This document shows, piece after piece, positions 1 through 8,358 of a stretch of 36,007 nucleotides of DNA. The notes beneath the pieces are model-generated. The model did not search any database and was not told where the DNA came from. It was given only the letters and a program-made list of their open reading frames with translations. The translations under genes and the position numbers were made by a program. This stretch comes from CAZWEZ01 sp964632795 (GTDB taxonomy: Bacteria > Pseudomonadota > Alphaproteobacteria > Rhodospirillales > 2-02-FULL-58-16). The stretch spans positions 1 through 36,007 of the forward strand of contig CAZWEZ010000029.1 of the NCBI GenBank assembly GCA_964632795.1, in the 5' to 3' direction. How positions within the stretch are numbered: position 1 is the first letter of the stretch; each line of letters starts with the position of its first letter.

Positions 1-74
1 ACCCGTGCGCGGCCAACCCGTGCGCGGCCAACCCGTGCGCGGCCAACCCGTGCGCGGCCAACCCGTGCGCCGGG
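1..74 (+). repeat. 15-bp tandem repeat encoding NPCAA pentapeptides
   Basis: The unit aacccgtgcgcggcc is seen three times in full at 15-59, with a partial copy at 1-14 and a degenerate last copy at 60-74. The period is 15 bp, so it stays in frame and encodes Asn-Pro-Cys-Ala-Ala repeats at the N-terminal side of the P460-like protein. The array probably continues upstream of the window. One cysteine per unit makes a regularly spaced thiol stretch ahead of the haem domain. Confidence 0.9.
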
Positions 75-590
75 GGCGCCGCCGTCGAGGTCAGCGACGA
101 CGAGGCCAAGGCCGCCTACGACAGTATCAGCGCCAAGATACGCGCCGGCTACGCCGCTTCCGGCCTCCCCGTGGCTGCCCAGTATTACAACTGGAAGCGC
201 TACAACAGGGTTCCCTACGTATCCGAGACCCACGGCGCGCGCCTCGTCAACAACTTCGCCAACGACGTGGCCAAGGCTTACGGCCGGTTCGAAAAGGCGG
301 GCGTCATGCCGGTGGGTTCGATCCTGGCCAAGGACAGCTTCAAATTGACGGCGGCCCAACCCTGCGCCGCCCCGACCAAGGCGCAGCCCGGCCCCCTGTT
401 CATCATGGAAAAGATGGAGGCCGGATTCAACGCCGCGAGCGGCGACTGGCGGTACACCATGGTCATGCCCGACGGATCGATATACGGCATCACCAAGGGA
501 AAGGGCTCGGCGAAGATGGATTTCTGCGCCGAGTGCCACATGGGTGCCGACGTCGACAGCATGTTCTTCATGCCGGAAGAATACCGGTGA
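1..590 (+). CDS. Cytochrome P460-like c-type haem protein, 5' truncated by window edge
   Basis: The frame is open from the first base, so the start and any signal peptide lie upstream. The visible part opens with tandem Asn-Pro-Cys-Ala-Ala pentapeptides (bases 1-74), then a domain of about 165 residues with YYNWKRYNRVPY near the start and a single CAECH haem-binding motif close to the C-terminus, followed by DSMFFMPEEYR. That layout (Y..W-rich start, one C-terminal CxxCH) fits the cytochrome P460 family: periplasmic haem proteins, some of which oxidise hydroxylamine or bind NO. An internal GTG at 171 could be mistaken for the start, but the reading frame and family similarity continue upstream of it. 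It is followed by a thioredoxin-like and an FGE-like secreted protein, suggesting a periplasmic redox cluster. Substrate is unknown. Confidence 0.8.
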   Translation, partial: PCAANPCAANPCAANPCAANPCAGGAAVEVSDDEAKAAYDSISAKIRAGYAASGLPVAAQYYNWKRYNRVPYVSETHGARLVNNFANDVAKAYGRFEKAGVMPVGSILAKDSFKLTAAQPCAAPTKAQPGPLFIMEKMEAGFNAASGDWRYTMVMPDGSIYGITKGKGSAKMDFCAECHMGADVDSMFFMPEEYR

Positions 591-701
591 GGTTGAGGAT
601 AGGCGGGGCGCCCGGTGACCGGGTTGTCCCTCTTTGTTCTCGCCGAGGGCGGCGTCTCCCACCGTCCTGAACCGGGGGATCGCCGAGGCTAGGAAGCGAT
701 A

Positions 702-1262
702 ATGCAACCTGTTTTCCGCTTACCCCTGGCGGCTTTGGCCGCCCTTCTCGTCGTTTTCGCCCGCCCCGGGGCGGAAGCCCTCGCCGAGCCGTCTTTCGAG
801 GGCTCTTATGCCAAGTTCACTACCGCCAGTCCGCCGACCGAGGTTCCCGAGATATCCTTTTACGACTCGGAAGGCGCCGAACACACCCTCTCGGAATACC
901 GAGGCCGGGTCGTGCTGGTGAACTTCTGGGCCACGTGGTGTCTGGCCTGCATCGTGGAAATGCCGGAGCTCGGGCGCTTGCAGGCGGAACTCGGCGGCGA
1001 CGATTTCACTGTCCTGACCCTCTCCCAGGATACGGCCGGTGCCGCGGTCGTACGCCGGTTCCTCGAATCGCGCGGGCTCGACAACCTGCCTCTGCTCTTC
1101 GACAAGAACAGAAAACTGGGCCTGGCCTTCGATCAGAGCCTCTTGCCGACGTCGGTGCTCATCGACGCGGAAGGCCGCGAGGTGGGCCGGCTCGTCGGAC
1201 CCGCCGAATGGTCCTCGCCCAGGGCGATGGCCTTGATCAGCCGATTTACGCGCGGCAAGTGA
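702..1262 (+). CDS. TlpA/ResA-type secreted thioredoxin-like protein
   Basis: 186 residues. A hydrophobic N-terminus (about residues 1-28, ending AEALA) looks like a signal peptide, so the protein is probably periplasmic. The thioredoxin fold follows: VNFWATWCLACIVEMPEL carries the WCxxC active site (Cys-Leu-Ala-Cys) near residue 80, and LPTSVLID contains the conserved cis-proline near residue 150. Family members keep cysteines of c-type cytochromes or other exported proteins reduced. Aggaag at 691-696 can serve as ribosome binding site for the ATG at 702. The stop codon overlaps the GTG start of the next gene, so the two are probably translationally coupled. A role in maturing the upstream CxxCH or NPCAA cysteines is inference. 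Confidence 0.88.
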   Translation: MQPVFRLPLAALAALLVVFARPGAEALAEPSFEGSYAKFTTASPPTEVPEISFYDSEGAEHTLSEYRGRVVLVNFWATWCLACIVEMPELGRLQAELGGDDFTVLTLSQDTAGAAVVRRFLESRGLDNLPLLFDKNRKLGLAFDQSLLPTSVLIDAEGREVGRLVGPAEWSSPRAMALISRFTRGK

Positions 1263-2170
1263 AAGTGATTCCCGTGTGGCGGCCCGGATGCCGGTTCGCC
1301 CGCCTCTGCCGCTGCCTTCATGTCCTCGCGATTGCCGCCGCGTCGGCCCTCCCCCTCGCTTTGGCGGCCACCGGAAAGGAGGGCGCGATCCCGGTTCCGG
1401 CCACGGTGGAGATCCCGGCCGGACCCTTCATCATCGGCTCCGACGGGGACGAGCGCGAGGCCGCCTACAGGCTGGACGAGGCGGCCTACGGGCACGACGG
1501 CACGCGCAACGCCGGGTGGTACGAAGGCGAGCGCAAGCGCGAAAGGGTCGGCACCGGCGCCTATGCGATCACCATAACCCCCATCGCCAACGCCCAGTAC
1601 GCCGCCTTCGTCGCCGACGCCGGCCACCGGGAGCCCGATGTCGATGCCGCGACCTGGGCGGCCTACAAACTGATCCACCCTTACGAGCGCACGCGGCGTC
1701 ATGCCTGGCTCGGCGGATACCCGCCCGAGGGGCGCGCGGAGCATCCGGTGGTAATGGTGTCCCACGGCGACGCCGTGGCATATGCCGCGTGGCTTTCGAG
1801 GCGGACCGGCAAGCGTTGGCGCCTCCCCAGCGAGGAGGAATGGGAAAAGGCGGCGCGCGGCGCCGACGGTAGGCGGTTTCCCTGGGGCGACGGTTTCGAC
1901 GCCGGGAAACTGAACAGCCATGACCTGGGTCCTCTCGATACGTTGCCCGTGGGTCTTTTCCCCGGCGGCGCGAGCCCCTTCGGCATGCTGGACGCCGCCG
2001 GTCAGGTGTTCGAATGGACGGCCACGGCCGCCGGCCCGGGCCGTTACATCGTCAAGGGCGGATCGTGGGACGACAGGGGCTGCGGAGTATGCCGGCCGGC
2101 GGCGCGCCATTCCCGGCCCGAGGATGTCAAACACATCCTGATCGGCTTTCGGCTGGTGCGGGAGAATTAG
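1259..2170 (+). CDS. Secreted formylglycine-generating-enzyme-like (SUMF1) protein with altered active site
   Basis: Read from the GTG at 1259, which overlaps the preceding stop, this gives 303 residues. Alternative GTG starts are at 1265 and 1274. A hydrophobic stretch after an arginine-rich start (residues about 20-36) suggests export. The FGE-sulfatase domain is recognised from VEIPAGPFIIGSD, WRLPSEEEWEKAARG, RRFPWGD, GMLDAAGQVFEWT and VKGGSWDD. True formylglycine-generating enzymes have two cysteines five residues apart just after GGSW. Here the first position is not cysteine and the segment reads GCGVCRPAAR, a CxxC. No sulfatase gene is visible nearby. It is therefore more likely a non-canonical family member (NirV-like or structural) than a sulfatase activator. 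Confidence 0.82.
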   Translation: MKVIPVWRPGCRFARLCRCLHVLAIAAASALPLALAATGKEGAIPVPATVEIPAGPFIIGSDGDEREAAYRLDEAAYGHDGTRNAGWYEGERKRERVGTGAYAITITPIANAQYAAFVADAGHREPDVDAATWAAYKLIHPYERTRRHAWLGGYPPEGRAEHPVVMVSHGDAVAYAAWLSRRTGKRWRLPSEEEWEKAARGADGRRFPWGDGFDAGKLNSHDLGPLDTLPVGLFPGGASPFGMLDAAGQVFEWTATAAGPGRYIVKGGSWDDRGCGVCRPAARHSRPEDVKHILIGFRLVREN

Positions 2171-2259
2171 CCCGGTCGTTCGGGGGTGGAAAGGCCCCTT
2201 TCGCGGCCGGCCGCGCCGAGTCATGATGGGGAAACGACCGCCGGAGGGAATCGACGACC

Positions 2260-2859
2260 ATGGCCATCCTCAAGATCGCCCGCATGGGGCATCCGGTCCT
2301 GCGCTGCCCGGCCGAGCCGATCGCCGATCCGACGGCGTCCGAGGTCGAGGCGCTGATCGACCACATGATGGAGACCCTGGACGACGCCGGCGGGGTTGGA
2401 CTGGCCGCGCCCCAGGTCCACATCTCCAGGCGGCTGGTGATCTTCCGCGTCCCGTCCAGCCGGGAGGCGGCCGAGCGCTACCGGGACTCGGGGCTGTCCG
2501 AGGACGATGCCGAGGTCGCGCTGACGGCGCTGATCAACCCCGAGATCGAGCCCCTGGACGACGACCTCGAATGGGCCTGGGAGAGCTGCCTGTCGGTGCC
2601 CGGGCTGAGCGGCGAGGTGGCGCGCCATCGCTCCATCCGCTACCGCTGGCGGACAGTCGGCGGCGAGGCCCGCGAGCGCACCGCCGAGGGCTTCCACGCC
2701 CGCGTCGTCCAGCACGAGTGCGACCACCTGGACGGCATCCTGTACCCCATGCGGATGACCGACATGAGCCGCTTCGGCTTCGCCGAGGAGCTCCGCCGCT
2801 ACCCCCTTGACGGCGACGACGAGGAAAATGGCGACGGCGAGGAAAACGGCGACGACTGA
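2260..2859 (+). CDS. def: Peptide deformylase
   Basis: 199 residues. It removes the N-formyl group from nascent proteins in the cytoplasm. All three family motifs are present: GVGLAAPQV (motif 1), ESCLSVPG (motif 2, with the metal-binding cysteine; usually EGCLS, here Ser replaces Gly) and HECDHLDG (motif 3, two metal-binding histidines and the catalytic glutamate). The C-terminal 20 or so residues form an acidic Asp/Glu/Asn/Gly tail beyond the usual domain. The gene stands alone: neither fmt nor rsmB is next to it, as is common elsewhere. The ATG at 2260 is preceded by a purine-rich stretch (cggaggg). Confidence 0.93.
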   Translation: MAILKIARMGHPVLRCPAEPIADPTASEVEALIDHMMETLDDAGGVGLAAPQVHISRRLVIFRVPSSREAAERYRDSGLSEDDAEVALTALINPEIEPLDDDLEWAWESCLSVPGLSGEVARHRSIRYRWRTVGGEARERTAEGFHARVVQHECDHLDGILYPMRMTDMSRFGFAEELRRYPLDGDDEENGDGEENGDD

Positions 2860-2875
2860 TGGCCCGGGGTGGCCC

Positions 2876-3070
2876 CATTATCAGTGCCTCTTGGTATAAT
2901 ACCAGCGGACAGAGACACTGACCTGTGGGCATCCTTCGACACGCGAGCTTCGCTCGCTGCTCAGGATGAGGTTTCTATTCGTTTTTCAACAACAATCTCA
3001 TCCTGAGCAGCCGCGCAAGCGGCGTGTCGAAGGATGGTCGGGGGAGTCAGTGATTGTGGCCTCTTGGTAT
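2876..3070. repeat. Composite palindromic intergenic repeat
   Basis: Two nested structures. The outer pieces resemble the ends of the 263-bp elements found at 19210 and 26231: CATTATCAGTG...TTGGTAT at 2876-2897, a degenerate inverted piece starting ATACCAGCGG at 2898-2922, and CAGTG...CTCTTGGTAT at 3048-3070. Inside is a long inverted repeat, 2930-2971 against 2997-3036, with arms CATCCTTCGACACGC and GCTGCTCAGGATGAG, each arm holding its own small GC hairpin. The inner palindrome resembles intergenic repeats common in alphaproteobacterial genomes. No reading frame of note; it lies between the def stop and the minus-strand terminator. Confidence 0.75.
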
Positions 3071-3085
3071 AAGGCGGAAAAATCG

Positions 3086-3120
3086 AAAAAAACGGGACTC
3101 GGTTTTTTAACCGAGCCCCG
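3086..3120 (-). terminator. Intrinsic terminator, minus strand
   Basis: A 12-position stem with one mismatch (3093-3104 against 3109-3120) with a four-base loop; the minus strand continues into a run of seven T. It would end transcripts coming leftward from purE and the amidase relic. Between it and the relic (3121-3379) I see an 8-bp hairpin at 3142-3162 and an AT-rich stretch near 3220-3300, but no gene I can support. Confidence 0.7.
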
Positions 3121-3379
3121 TGTAGAGGTGGGGGGAAGGTACCTGCCTCGTTCAGAGGCAGGCGGCAGGAAACATCGTTAGCGGTCGCGGGTGAACGGCA
3201 TGTCCTCGCCGGCGCCCTTCGAAGGGTATAAACAATGCCATAAAATCGATATTGGAATGGTGACAGACGTTTGCAACTTTCGCCATTCACTTCCGATCAA
3301 CAGGACGTGAAGACGCTCAGTCGGTTGCGTGGGGCAGGGGGAACGGCCGATATTCGGCGAGAGGGGCGGGGCGAGGCCC

Positions 3380-3553
3380 TCAAGCCCGGCGAAACGCCGA
3401 TGATGTAGCCGCCGCCAGCAGCATCGCGTCCCCGCCCGGGGCGGCGAGGAGCGACAGCCCCAGCGGCAATCCATCGACCCCGGCCAGCGGCCCGCCGGGC
3501 GCGCCGTCGAGCCTCAGGTCGGCGTCGAAGAAGGCGTTGAGGGGATCGTCCAC
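3380..3553 (-). pseudogene. Amidase relic: N- and C-terminal ends joined, catalytic core deleted
   Basis: A 57-residue frame reads from GTG at 3553 to TGA at 3380. Its start, DPLNAFFDADLRLDGAPGG followed by PLAG, resembles the N-terminus of amidase-signature hydrolases (where it normally runs on into TFAVKDLFDVAG). Its second half, GLPLGLSLLAAPGGDAMLL, resembles the C-terminal end of the same family. Roughly 300-400 residues that should lie between, including the Ser-Ser-Lys triad and the Gly/Ser-rich signature, are absent. The join is in frame, between PLAG and VDGLPLGL. The relic starts 7 bases after the purE stop, where purK often sits. It cannot be an active amidase; whether the mini-protein is made is unknown. 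Confidence 0.72.
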
Positions 3554-3560
3554 GGCGCCC

Positions 3561-4049
3561 CTACTCGGGGGTTTCGGGAGCGGCGGCGGTCTGTTGGGCG
3601 CGGAAGCGGTCCACCGCCCCGGCCACCTCGGCGTCGCCCAGGGCGATGATGGCGGCGGCCAGCAGGGCGGCGTTGACCGCCCCGGCCTTGCCCACGCCGA
3701 GGGTTCCGACCGGGATTCCACCGGGCATCTGGACCATCGACAGCAGGGCGTCCAGCCCGCCCATCAGCTTGCCGTCCATCGGCACCCCGAGGACCGGCAG
3801 CGGGGTCAGGGCGGCCAGCGCCCCGGGCAGCGCGGCGGCCATCCCGGCGCCGGCGACGATCACCTTCAGCCCCCGCTCCCTGGCCCGGGTCGCGTAGTCG
3901 TGCAGGCGGTCCGGGGTGCGGTGGGCGGAAATTACTTGAATCTCGTGGGCAACGCCCAGGCTGTCCAGGGTTTCGGCGCAGTGGCGCATGGTCGGCCAGT
4001 CGGAGCGGCTGCCCATGACGATGCCGACGGTGGGGGAGGGATTGTTCAT
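3561..4049 (-). CDS. purE: PurE, N5-carboxyaminoimidazole ribonucleotide mutase
   Basis: 162 residues. It rearranges N5-CAIR to CAIR in purine biosynthesis. Seen in order: VGIVMGSRSDWPTM (phosphate/substrate loop), ISAHRTPDR (with the catalytic-region histidine), AGAGMAAALPG, LPVLGVPMDGKLMGGLDALLSMVQMP and GIPVGTLGVGKAGAVNAALLA. Length and motifs fit class I PurE. Many class I enzymes read AAHLPG or AAHLAG where this one reads AAALPG, so a usually conserved histidine appears to be alanine. No purK follows; the next frame is the amidase relic. It diverges from the GGDEF-like gene, whose start lies 82 bases away. Confidence 0.92.
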   Translation of the reverse strand: MNNPSPTVGIVMGSRSDWPTMRHCAETLDSLGVAHEIQVISAHRTPDRLHDYATRARERGLKVIVAGAGMAAALPGALAALTPLPVLGVPMDGKLMGGLDALLSMVQMPGGIPVGTLGVGKAGAVNAALLAAAIIALGDAEVAGAVDRFRAQQTAAAPETPE

Positions 4050-4131
4050 GGGCCGACTCCGGGGCTGGTCTCTGTGGGGCGATTCCGTGGTAATCTATAT
4101 GCGACCGTCGTTTCAGTACAGGGTGAAGGCC

Positions 4132-4869
4132 ATGGAAGTGACCAGGGCGGACGGTTCCGCCCCCCCCGGCACCGGCGAGGGGCGCAAGGAGTCCAAGCGG
4201 CGCAAGGACGTCCCCGGCGTCGAGGACGCCGCCCCCACCGGGGAGCGCCCCGACGCGGTGTCGATCTCGGGGCTGCCCGTCGACATGCTGACCCCCGAGG
4301 TCCGTCGCGTGGTCGACGCCATGGTCGGCGAGATCGAGCGCCTGCGCCGCGAGCTGGAGTTCGCCGCCGGGCGCGAGGACTACCTCAAGGAGCTGGTCGA
4401 CAACCACCCCTTCCTGCCGGTCCTCAACCGCCGCGCCTTCCTGCGCGAGCTGGGCAACGTGTTGGGCCACGCCGAGTTCCTGAAGACGCCTGCCTGCCTG
4501 CTGTGTCTGCATTTGGTCAACGGCGAGGAGGTGAGGCGGCGGCTCGGCCGCCAGGTCCTCGACCGGGCGCTGGCCCACCTCTGCGCCGCCCTCCTCGGCG
4601 CGCTGCACCCGACCGACATCGTCGGCAACCTGGGGAGCAACGATTTCGGCGTCATCCTGTTGATCGGGGATCCGGAAACGGTCGTCGCCAAGGAGGCGGC
4701 CGTGGTCGAGGCCATCCACCTCAATCCCCTGCACTGGCGCAAGAAGACGGTCCCCCTCGAGGTCGTCACCGGAACCCGAGTCCTGGAGGTCGGGGTCAGC
4801 CCCGAGGTGGTGCTGGCCGAGGCCGACCGCGACCTGATCGCCCGTCTCCCGGCGACGAAAGGCCACTAG
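4132..4869 (+). CDS. Degenerate GGDEF-domain protein
   Basis: 245 residues from the ATG at 4132, chosen because gggtgaagg precedes it and the earlier in-frame codons overlap the purE promoter region. Residues 1-60 are polar and low in complexity; a helical stretch (about 60-85, VVDAMVGEIERLRRELEFAAG) leads into a diguanylate-cyclase-like fold beginning DNHPFLPVLNRRAFLREL. At the signature loop it reads GSNDFGVIL instead of GGDEF, so the catalytic Gly/Glu pair is lost and cyclic-di-GMP synthesis is unlikely. It may act as a sensor, scaffold or regulator. Confidence in the fold is good; the role is unknown. Confidence 0.75.
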   Translation: MEVTRADGSAPPGTGEGRKESKRRKDVPGVEDAAPTGERPDAVSISGLPVDMLTPEVRRVVDAMVGEIERLRRELEFAAGREDYLKELVDNHPFLPVLNRRAFLRELGNVLGHAEFLKTPACLLCLHLVNGEEVRRRLGRQVLDRALAHLCAALLGALHPTDIVGNLGSNDFGVILLIGDPETVVAKEAAVVEAIHLNPLHWRKKTVPLEVVTGTRVLEVGVSPEVVLAEADRDLIARLPATKGH

Positions 4870-4882
4870 GCGTGAAGGGGGC

Positions 4883-5083
4883 TCAGGCGATGATGTCGGG
4901 CAGCAGGCGGTTTTCCAGATGGTTGATCTGGTCCTTGAGGGCCAGCTTGCGTTTCTTGAGCCGTTGGACCTGCAACTGGTTGAAGGGACCGCCTTCGGTG
5001 ATGTGGGCGATCACGTCGTCCAGGTCTCGGTGTTCGATCTTCAACTCGGCCAGTTTTTTCTTGATCTCTTCGGTATCGTCCAT
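4883..5083 (-). CDS. YdcH family (DUF465) small coiled-coil protein
   Basis: 66 residues, nearly all helical. The core HRDLDDVIAHITEGG and LQVQRLKKRKLALKDQI match the DUF465 pattern, in which a heptad-like helix is followed by LKK-K-LKD-I. Function of the family is not established. It converges with the GGDEF-like gene (13 bases between stops) and diverges from the phosphofructokinase gene. A second DUF465 gene lies on the other side of that gene at 6383. Confidence 0.85.
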   Translation of the reverse strand: MDDTEEIKKKLAELKIEHRDLDDVIAHITEGGPFNQLQVQRLKKRKLALKDQINHLENRLLPDIIA

Positions 5084-5190
5084 CGCGCGCCAAGTCCGTT
5101 GAAAGAGGCTCCGCCATCATACCAAAATAAATCCGATAACGGTAATCCTGTTGCGGCCTAACCCGGGGGCCAGTTAGGAGAACCCACGAC

Positions 5191-6282
<1,092 letters not shown>

Positions 6283-6382
6283 GCGGAAGGGGGGAAAGAG
6301 CACTCCGCATCTGGCTTTTTCATGACCGAGGGCTTATATTCATGACTACGGGAGCCCCGTTCTTTTGAGAGGAGAGCCTGCC

Positions 6383-6547
6383 ATGAGCATGGCCGAGAGG
6401 ATCGAAGCACTGAAGGCCGAACATCAAGCACTCGAAGCCGCCCTCGACGAAGAAAACAAGCGCCCCAGACCCGACGAGATACAGATTCACACCCTCAAAA
6501 AACGAAAACTCCGAATCAAGGACGAGATCGTCTCCCTGTCCGGGTGA
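6383..6547 (+). CDS. YdcH family (DUF465) small protein
   Basis: 54 residues from the ATG at 6383, preceded by gagaggagag. It reads as one long helix: ERIEALKAEHQALEAALDEE, then IQIHTLKKRKLRIKDEI, the DUF465 signature also seen in the protein at 4883-5083. It is about 12 residues shorter than that paralogue. It follows the phosphofructokinase gene on the same strand (100 bases apart) and may be cotranscribed. Function unknown. Confidence 0.83.
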   Translation: MSMAERIEALKAEHQALEAALDEENKRPRPDEIQIHTLKKRKLRIKDEIVSLSG

Positions 6548-6574
6548 GCACACCCCCGAAGCGGCCGCCGGGGC

Positions 6575-8206
6575 TCAGAGTTCCCTGGCCCGTTCACGCA
6601 ACTTGAACTTCTGAACCTTGCCGGTGTTGGTCTTGGGGATTTCTCCGAAGACCACCTGGCGCGGGCACTTGTAGTGGGCCAGGTGGTCGCGGCAGAAGTC
6701 GATGATCTCCTGCTCGCCGAGGTCCGCGCAGCCCTCCTTCAGCTCGACGAAGGCGCACGGCGTTTCGCCCCATTTGTCGTCGGGCTTGGCGACCACCGCC
6801 GCCGCCATCACCGCCGGGTGCTTGCGGATCGCGTCCTCGACCTCGATCGATGAGATGTTCTCGCCTCCCGAGATGATGATGTCCTTCGAGCGGTCCTTGA
6901 TCTGCAGGTAGCCGTCGGGATGGAGCACCGCCAGGTCGCCGGAATGGAACCAGCCCCCGGCGAAGGCCTCCTTGGTGGCCGACGGGTTCTTGAGATAGCC
7001 CTTCATGACGATGTTGCCGCGGAACATGATCTCGCCCACCGTCTCGGCGTCGGCCGGCACCGTGGTCATGGTCTCGGGGTCCATCACGGCGAGGTCCTGG
7101 AGCACGTGGTAGCGCACCCCCTGGCGCGCGCGCAGGCGCATCTGCTCGTCGATCGGCAGCTCGTCCCATTCCCGGTGCCAGGCGCAGAACACGGCCGGGC
7201 CGTAGGTCTCGGTCAGGCCGTAGGCGTGGGTCACGTCGAAGCCGTTGCGGTGCATCGCCTCCAGGGTCGTCGGCGGCGGCGGGGCGGCGGCCGTCATCAC
7301 GTTGACGGTGTGGTCGAAATCGCGCCGCTCCCGGTCCGAGGCGTTGACGATGAAGTCGAGCACGATCGGCGCCCCGCAGAAGTTGGTCACCCCGTGGTCG
7401 GCGATGGCGTCGAAGATGGCCCCCGCCTCGACCCGGCGCAGGCAGACGCTGGTCCCGGCGACGGCGGCCAGGGTCCACGGGAAGCACCAGCCGTTGCAGT
7501 GGAACATGGGCAGCGTCCACAGGTAGACCGGGTGATGGCCCATGTTCCAGGCGACCACGTTGCCGAGCCCGTTCAGGTAGGCGCCCCGGTGGTGGTAGAC
7601 CACCCCCTTGGGGTTGCCGGTGGTGCCCGAGGTGTAGTTGAGCGAGATCGCCTGCCATTCGTCGTCCGGCAGGCTCCACGCGAAGTCGGGGTCGCCCTCG
7701 GCGAGGAACGCCTCGTAGTCCTTCTCGCCCACCCTCTCGCCGCCATCGGGGGCCAGGGCGTCGTCGATGTCGATGACCACGATATCGCGGCCCAGCTTTT
7801 CGAGCGCCCCCTTGGCGGCGGGCGAGAACTCGGTGTCGGTGATCAGCACCTTGGCCCCGCCGTGATCGAGGCAGAAGGCGACCGCCTCGGCGTCGAGGCG
7901 GACGTTGAGCGTGTTCAGCATCCCGCCGGTCATCGCCACCGCGAAGCTGGCCTCGTAGATTTCGGGCGTGTTGGCGGCTATCACCGCCACCGTGTCGCCG
8001 AGTCCCACCCCGCGCCCGGCCAGGGCTCCGGCCAGCCGCCGGCAGCGGGCGTAGGTCTCGGCCCAGGCGTAGCGGCGCTCGCCGTGGATCACCGAGGGAT
8101 GGTCCGGATAAATCGCCGCCGCCCGCTCGATGAAGCTCAGCGGCGACAACGCGGTGTAGTTGGCGGGGGTCTTGGCGAGATCGGTCTCGTAGGGATTGAT
8201 GGACAT
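6575..8206 (-). CDS. AMP-forming acyl-CoA synthetase (medium-chain / DmdB-like)
   Basis: 543 residues from the ATG at 8206, chosen because ggcaggag lies ten bases upstream. It activates a carboxylic acid to its CoA thioester through an acyl-adenylate. The P-loop YTSGTTGNPKGV is near residue 188, the A5 motif YGLTETYGP near 325, then GWFHSGDLAVLHPDGYLQIKDRSKDIIISGGENIS, and the C-terminal catalytic lysine lies in KTNTGKVQK near 525. This arrangement is typical of medium-chain fatty acid or 3-methylmercaptopropionate CoA ligases; the substrate cannot be fixed from sequence. It diverges from the propionyl-CoA synthetase gene across 152 bases. Confidence 0.88.
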   Translation of the reverse strand: MSINPYETDLAKTPANYTALSPLSFIERAAAIYPDHPSVIHGERRYAWAETYARCRRLAGALAGRGVGLGDTVAVIAANTPEIYEASFAVAMTGGMLNTLNVRLDAEAVAFCLDHGGAKVLITDTEFSPAAKGALEKLGRDIVVIDIDDALAPDGGERVGEKDYEAFLAEGDPDFAWSLPDDEWQAISLNYTSGTTGNPKGVVYHHRGAYLNGLGNVVAWNMGHHPVYLWTLPMFHCNGWCFPWTLAAVAGTSVCLRRVEAGAIFDAIADHGVTNFCGAPIVLDFIVNASDRERRDFDHTVNVMTAAAPPPPTTLEAMHRNGFDVTHAYGLTETYGPAVFCAWHREWDELPIDEQMRLRARQGVRYHVLQDLAVMDPETMTTVPADAETVGEIMFRGNIVMKGYLKNPSATKEAFAGGWFHSGDLAVLHPDGYLQIKDRSKDIIISGGENISSIEVEDAIRKHPAVMAAAVVAKPDDKWGETPCAFVELKEGCADLGEQEIIDFCRDHLAHYKCPRQVVFGEIPKTNTGKVQKFKLRERAREL

Positions 8207-8358
8207 GGTTCCCGAACTCCTGCCGGTTCTTCCCATGATAGCCGCCTGTTCCGAGCCGACAAAGCGGCTTTGCATTGAAGGCCGATTTGCCGCAAAATCC
8301 GGAAACTCGACAAAGCGCGAAGAAAAACAGGAAATTCAGGGAGGCGAAAGCCAGGATC
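8207..8358. promoter_or_regulatory. Divergent promoter region with TTTGC/GCAAA palindrome
   Basis: The 152-base gap between two divergent acyl-CoA ligase genes holds the palindrome TTTGCCGCAAA at 8286-8296 and a related half-site CTTTGCA at 8268-8274. TTTGCAAA-like sites are bound by short-chain acyl-CoA regulators of the RamB/PccR/ScfR type in several alphaproteobacteria. That such a regulator acts here is inference; no regulator gene is in the window. Confidence 0.35.

Noticed and set aside
1..74. CRISPR-like array at the window start
   Set aside because: The repeats are 15 bp, contiguous without spacers and in frame with the P460-like protein.
1259..2170. Sulfatase-activating formylglycine enzyme
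   Set aside because: The first catalytic cysteine is not in place and no sulfatase is near.
1133..2224. Minus-strand frame of 363 codons
   Set aside because: Antisense to the FGE-like gene, whose domain motifs are unmistakable.
3178..3474. Minus-strand frame of 98 codons ending DMPFTRDR
   Set aside because: It overlaps the amidase relic in another frame, has no recognisable domain or good start, and covers AT-rich intergenic DNA. A terminator lies downstream, so a short gene end cannot be fully excluded.
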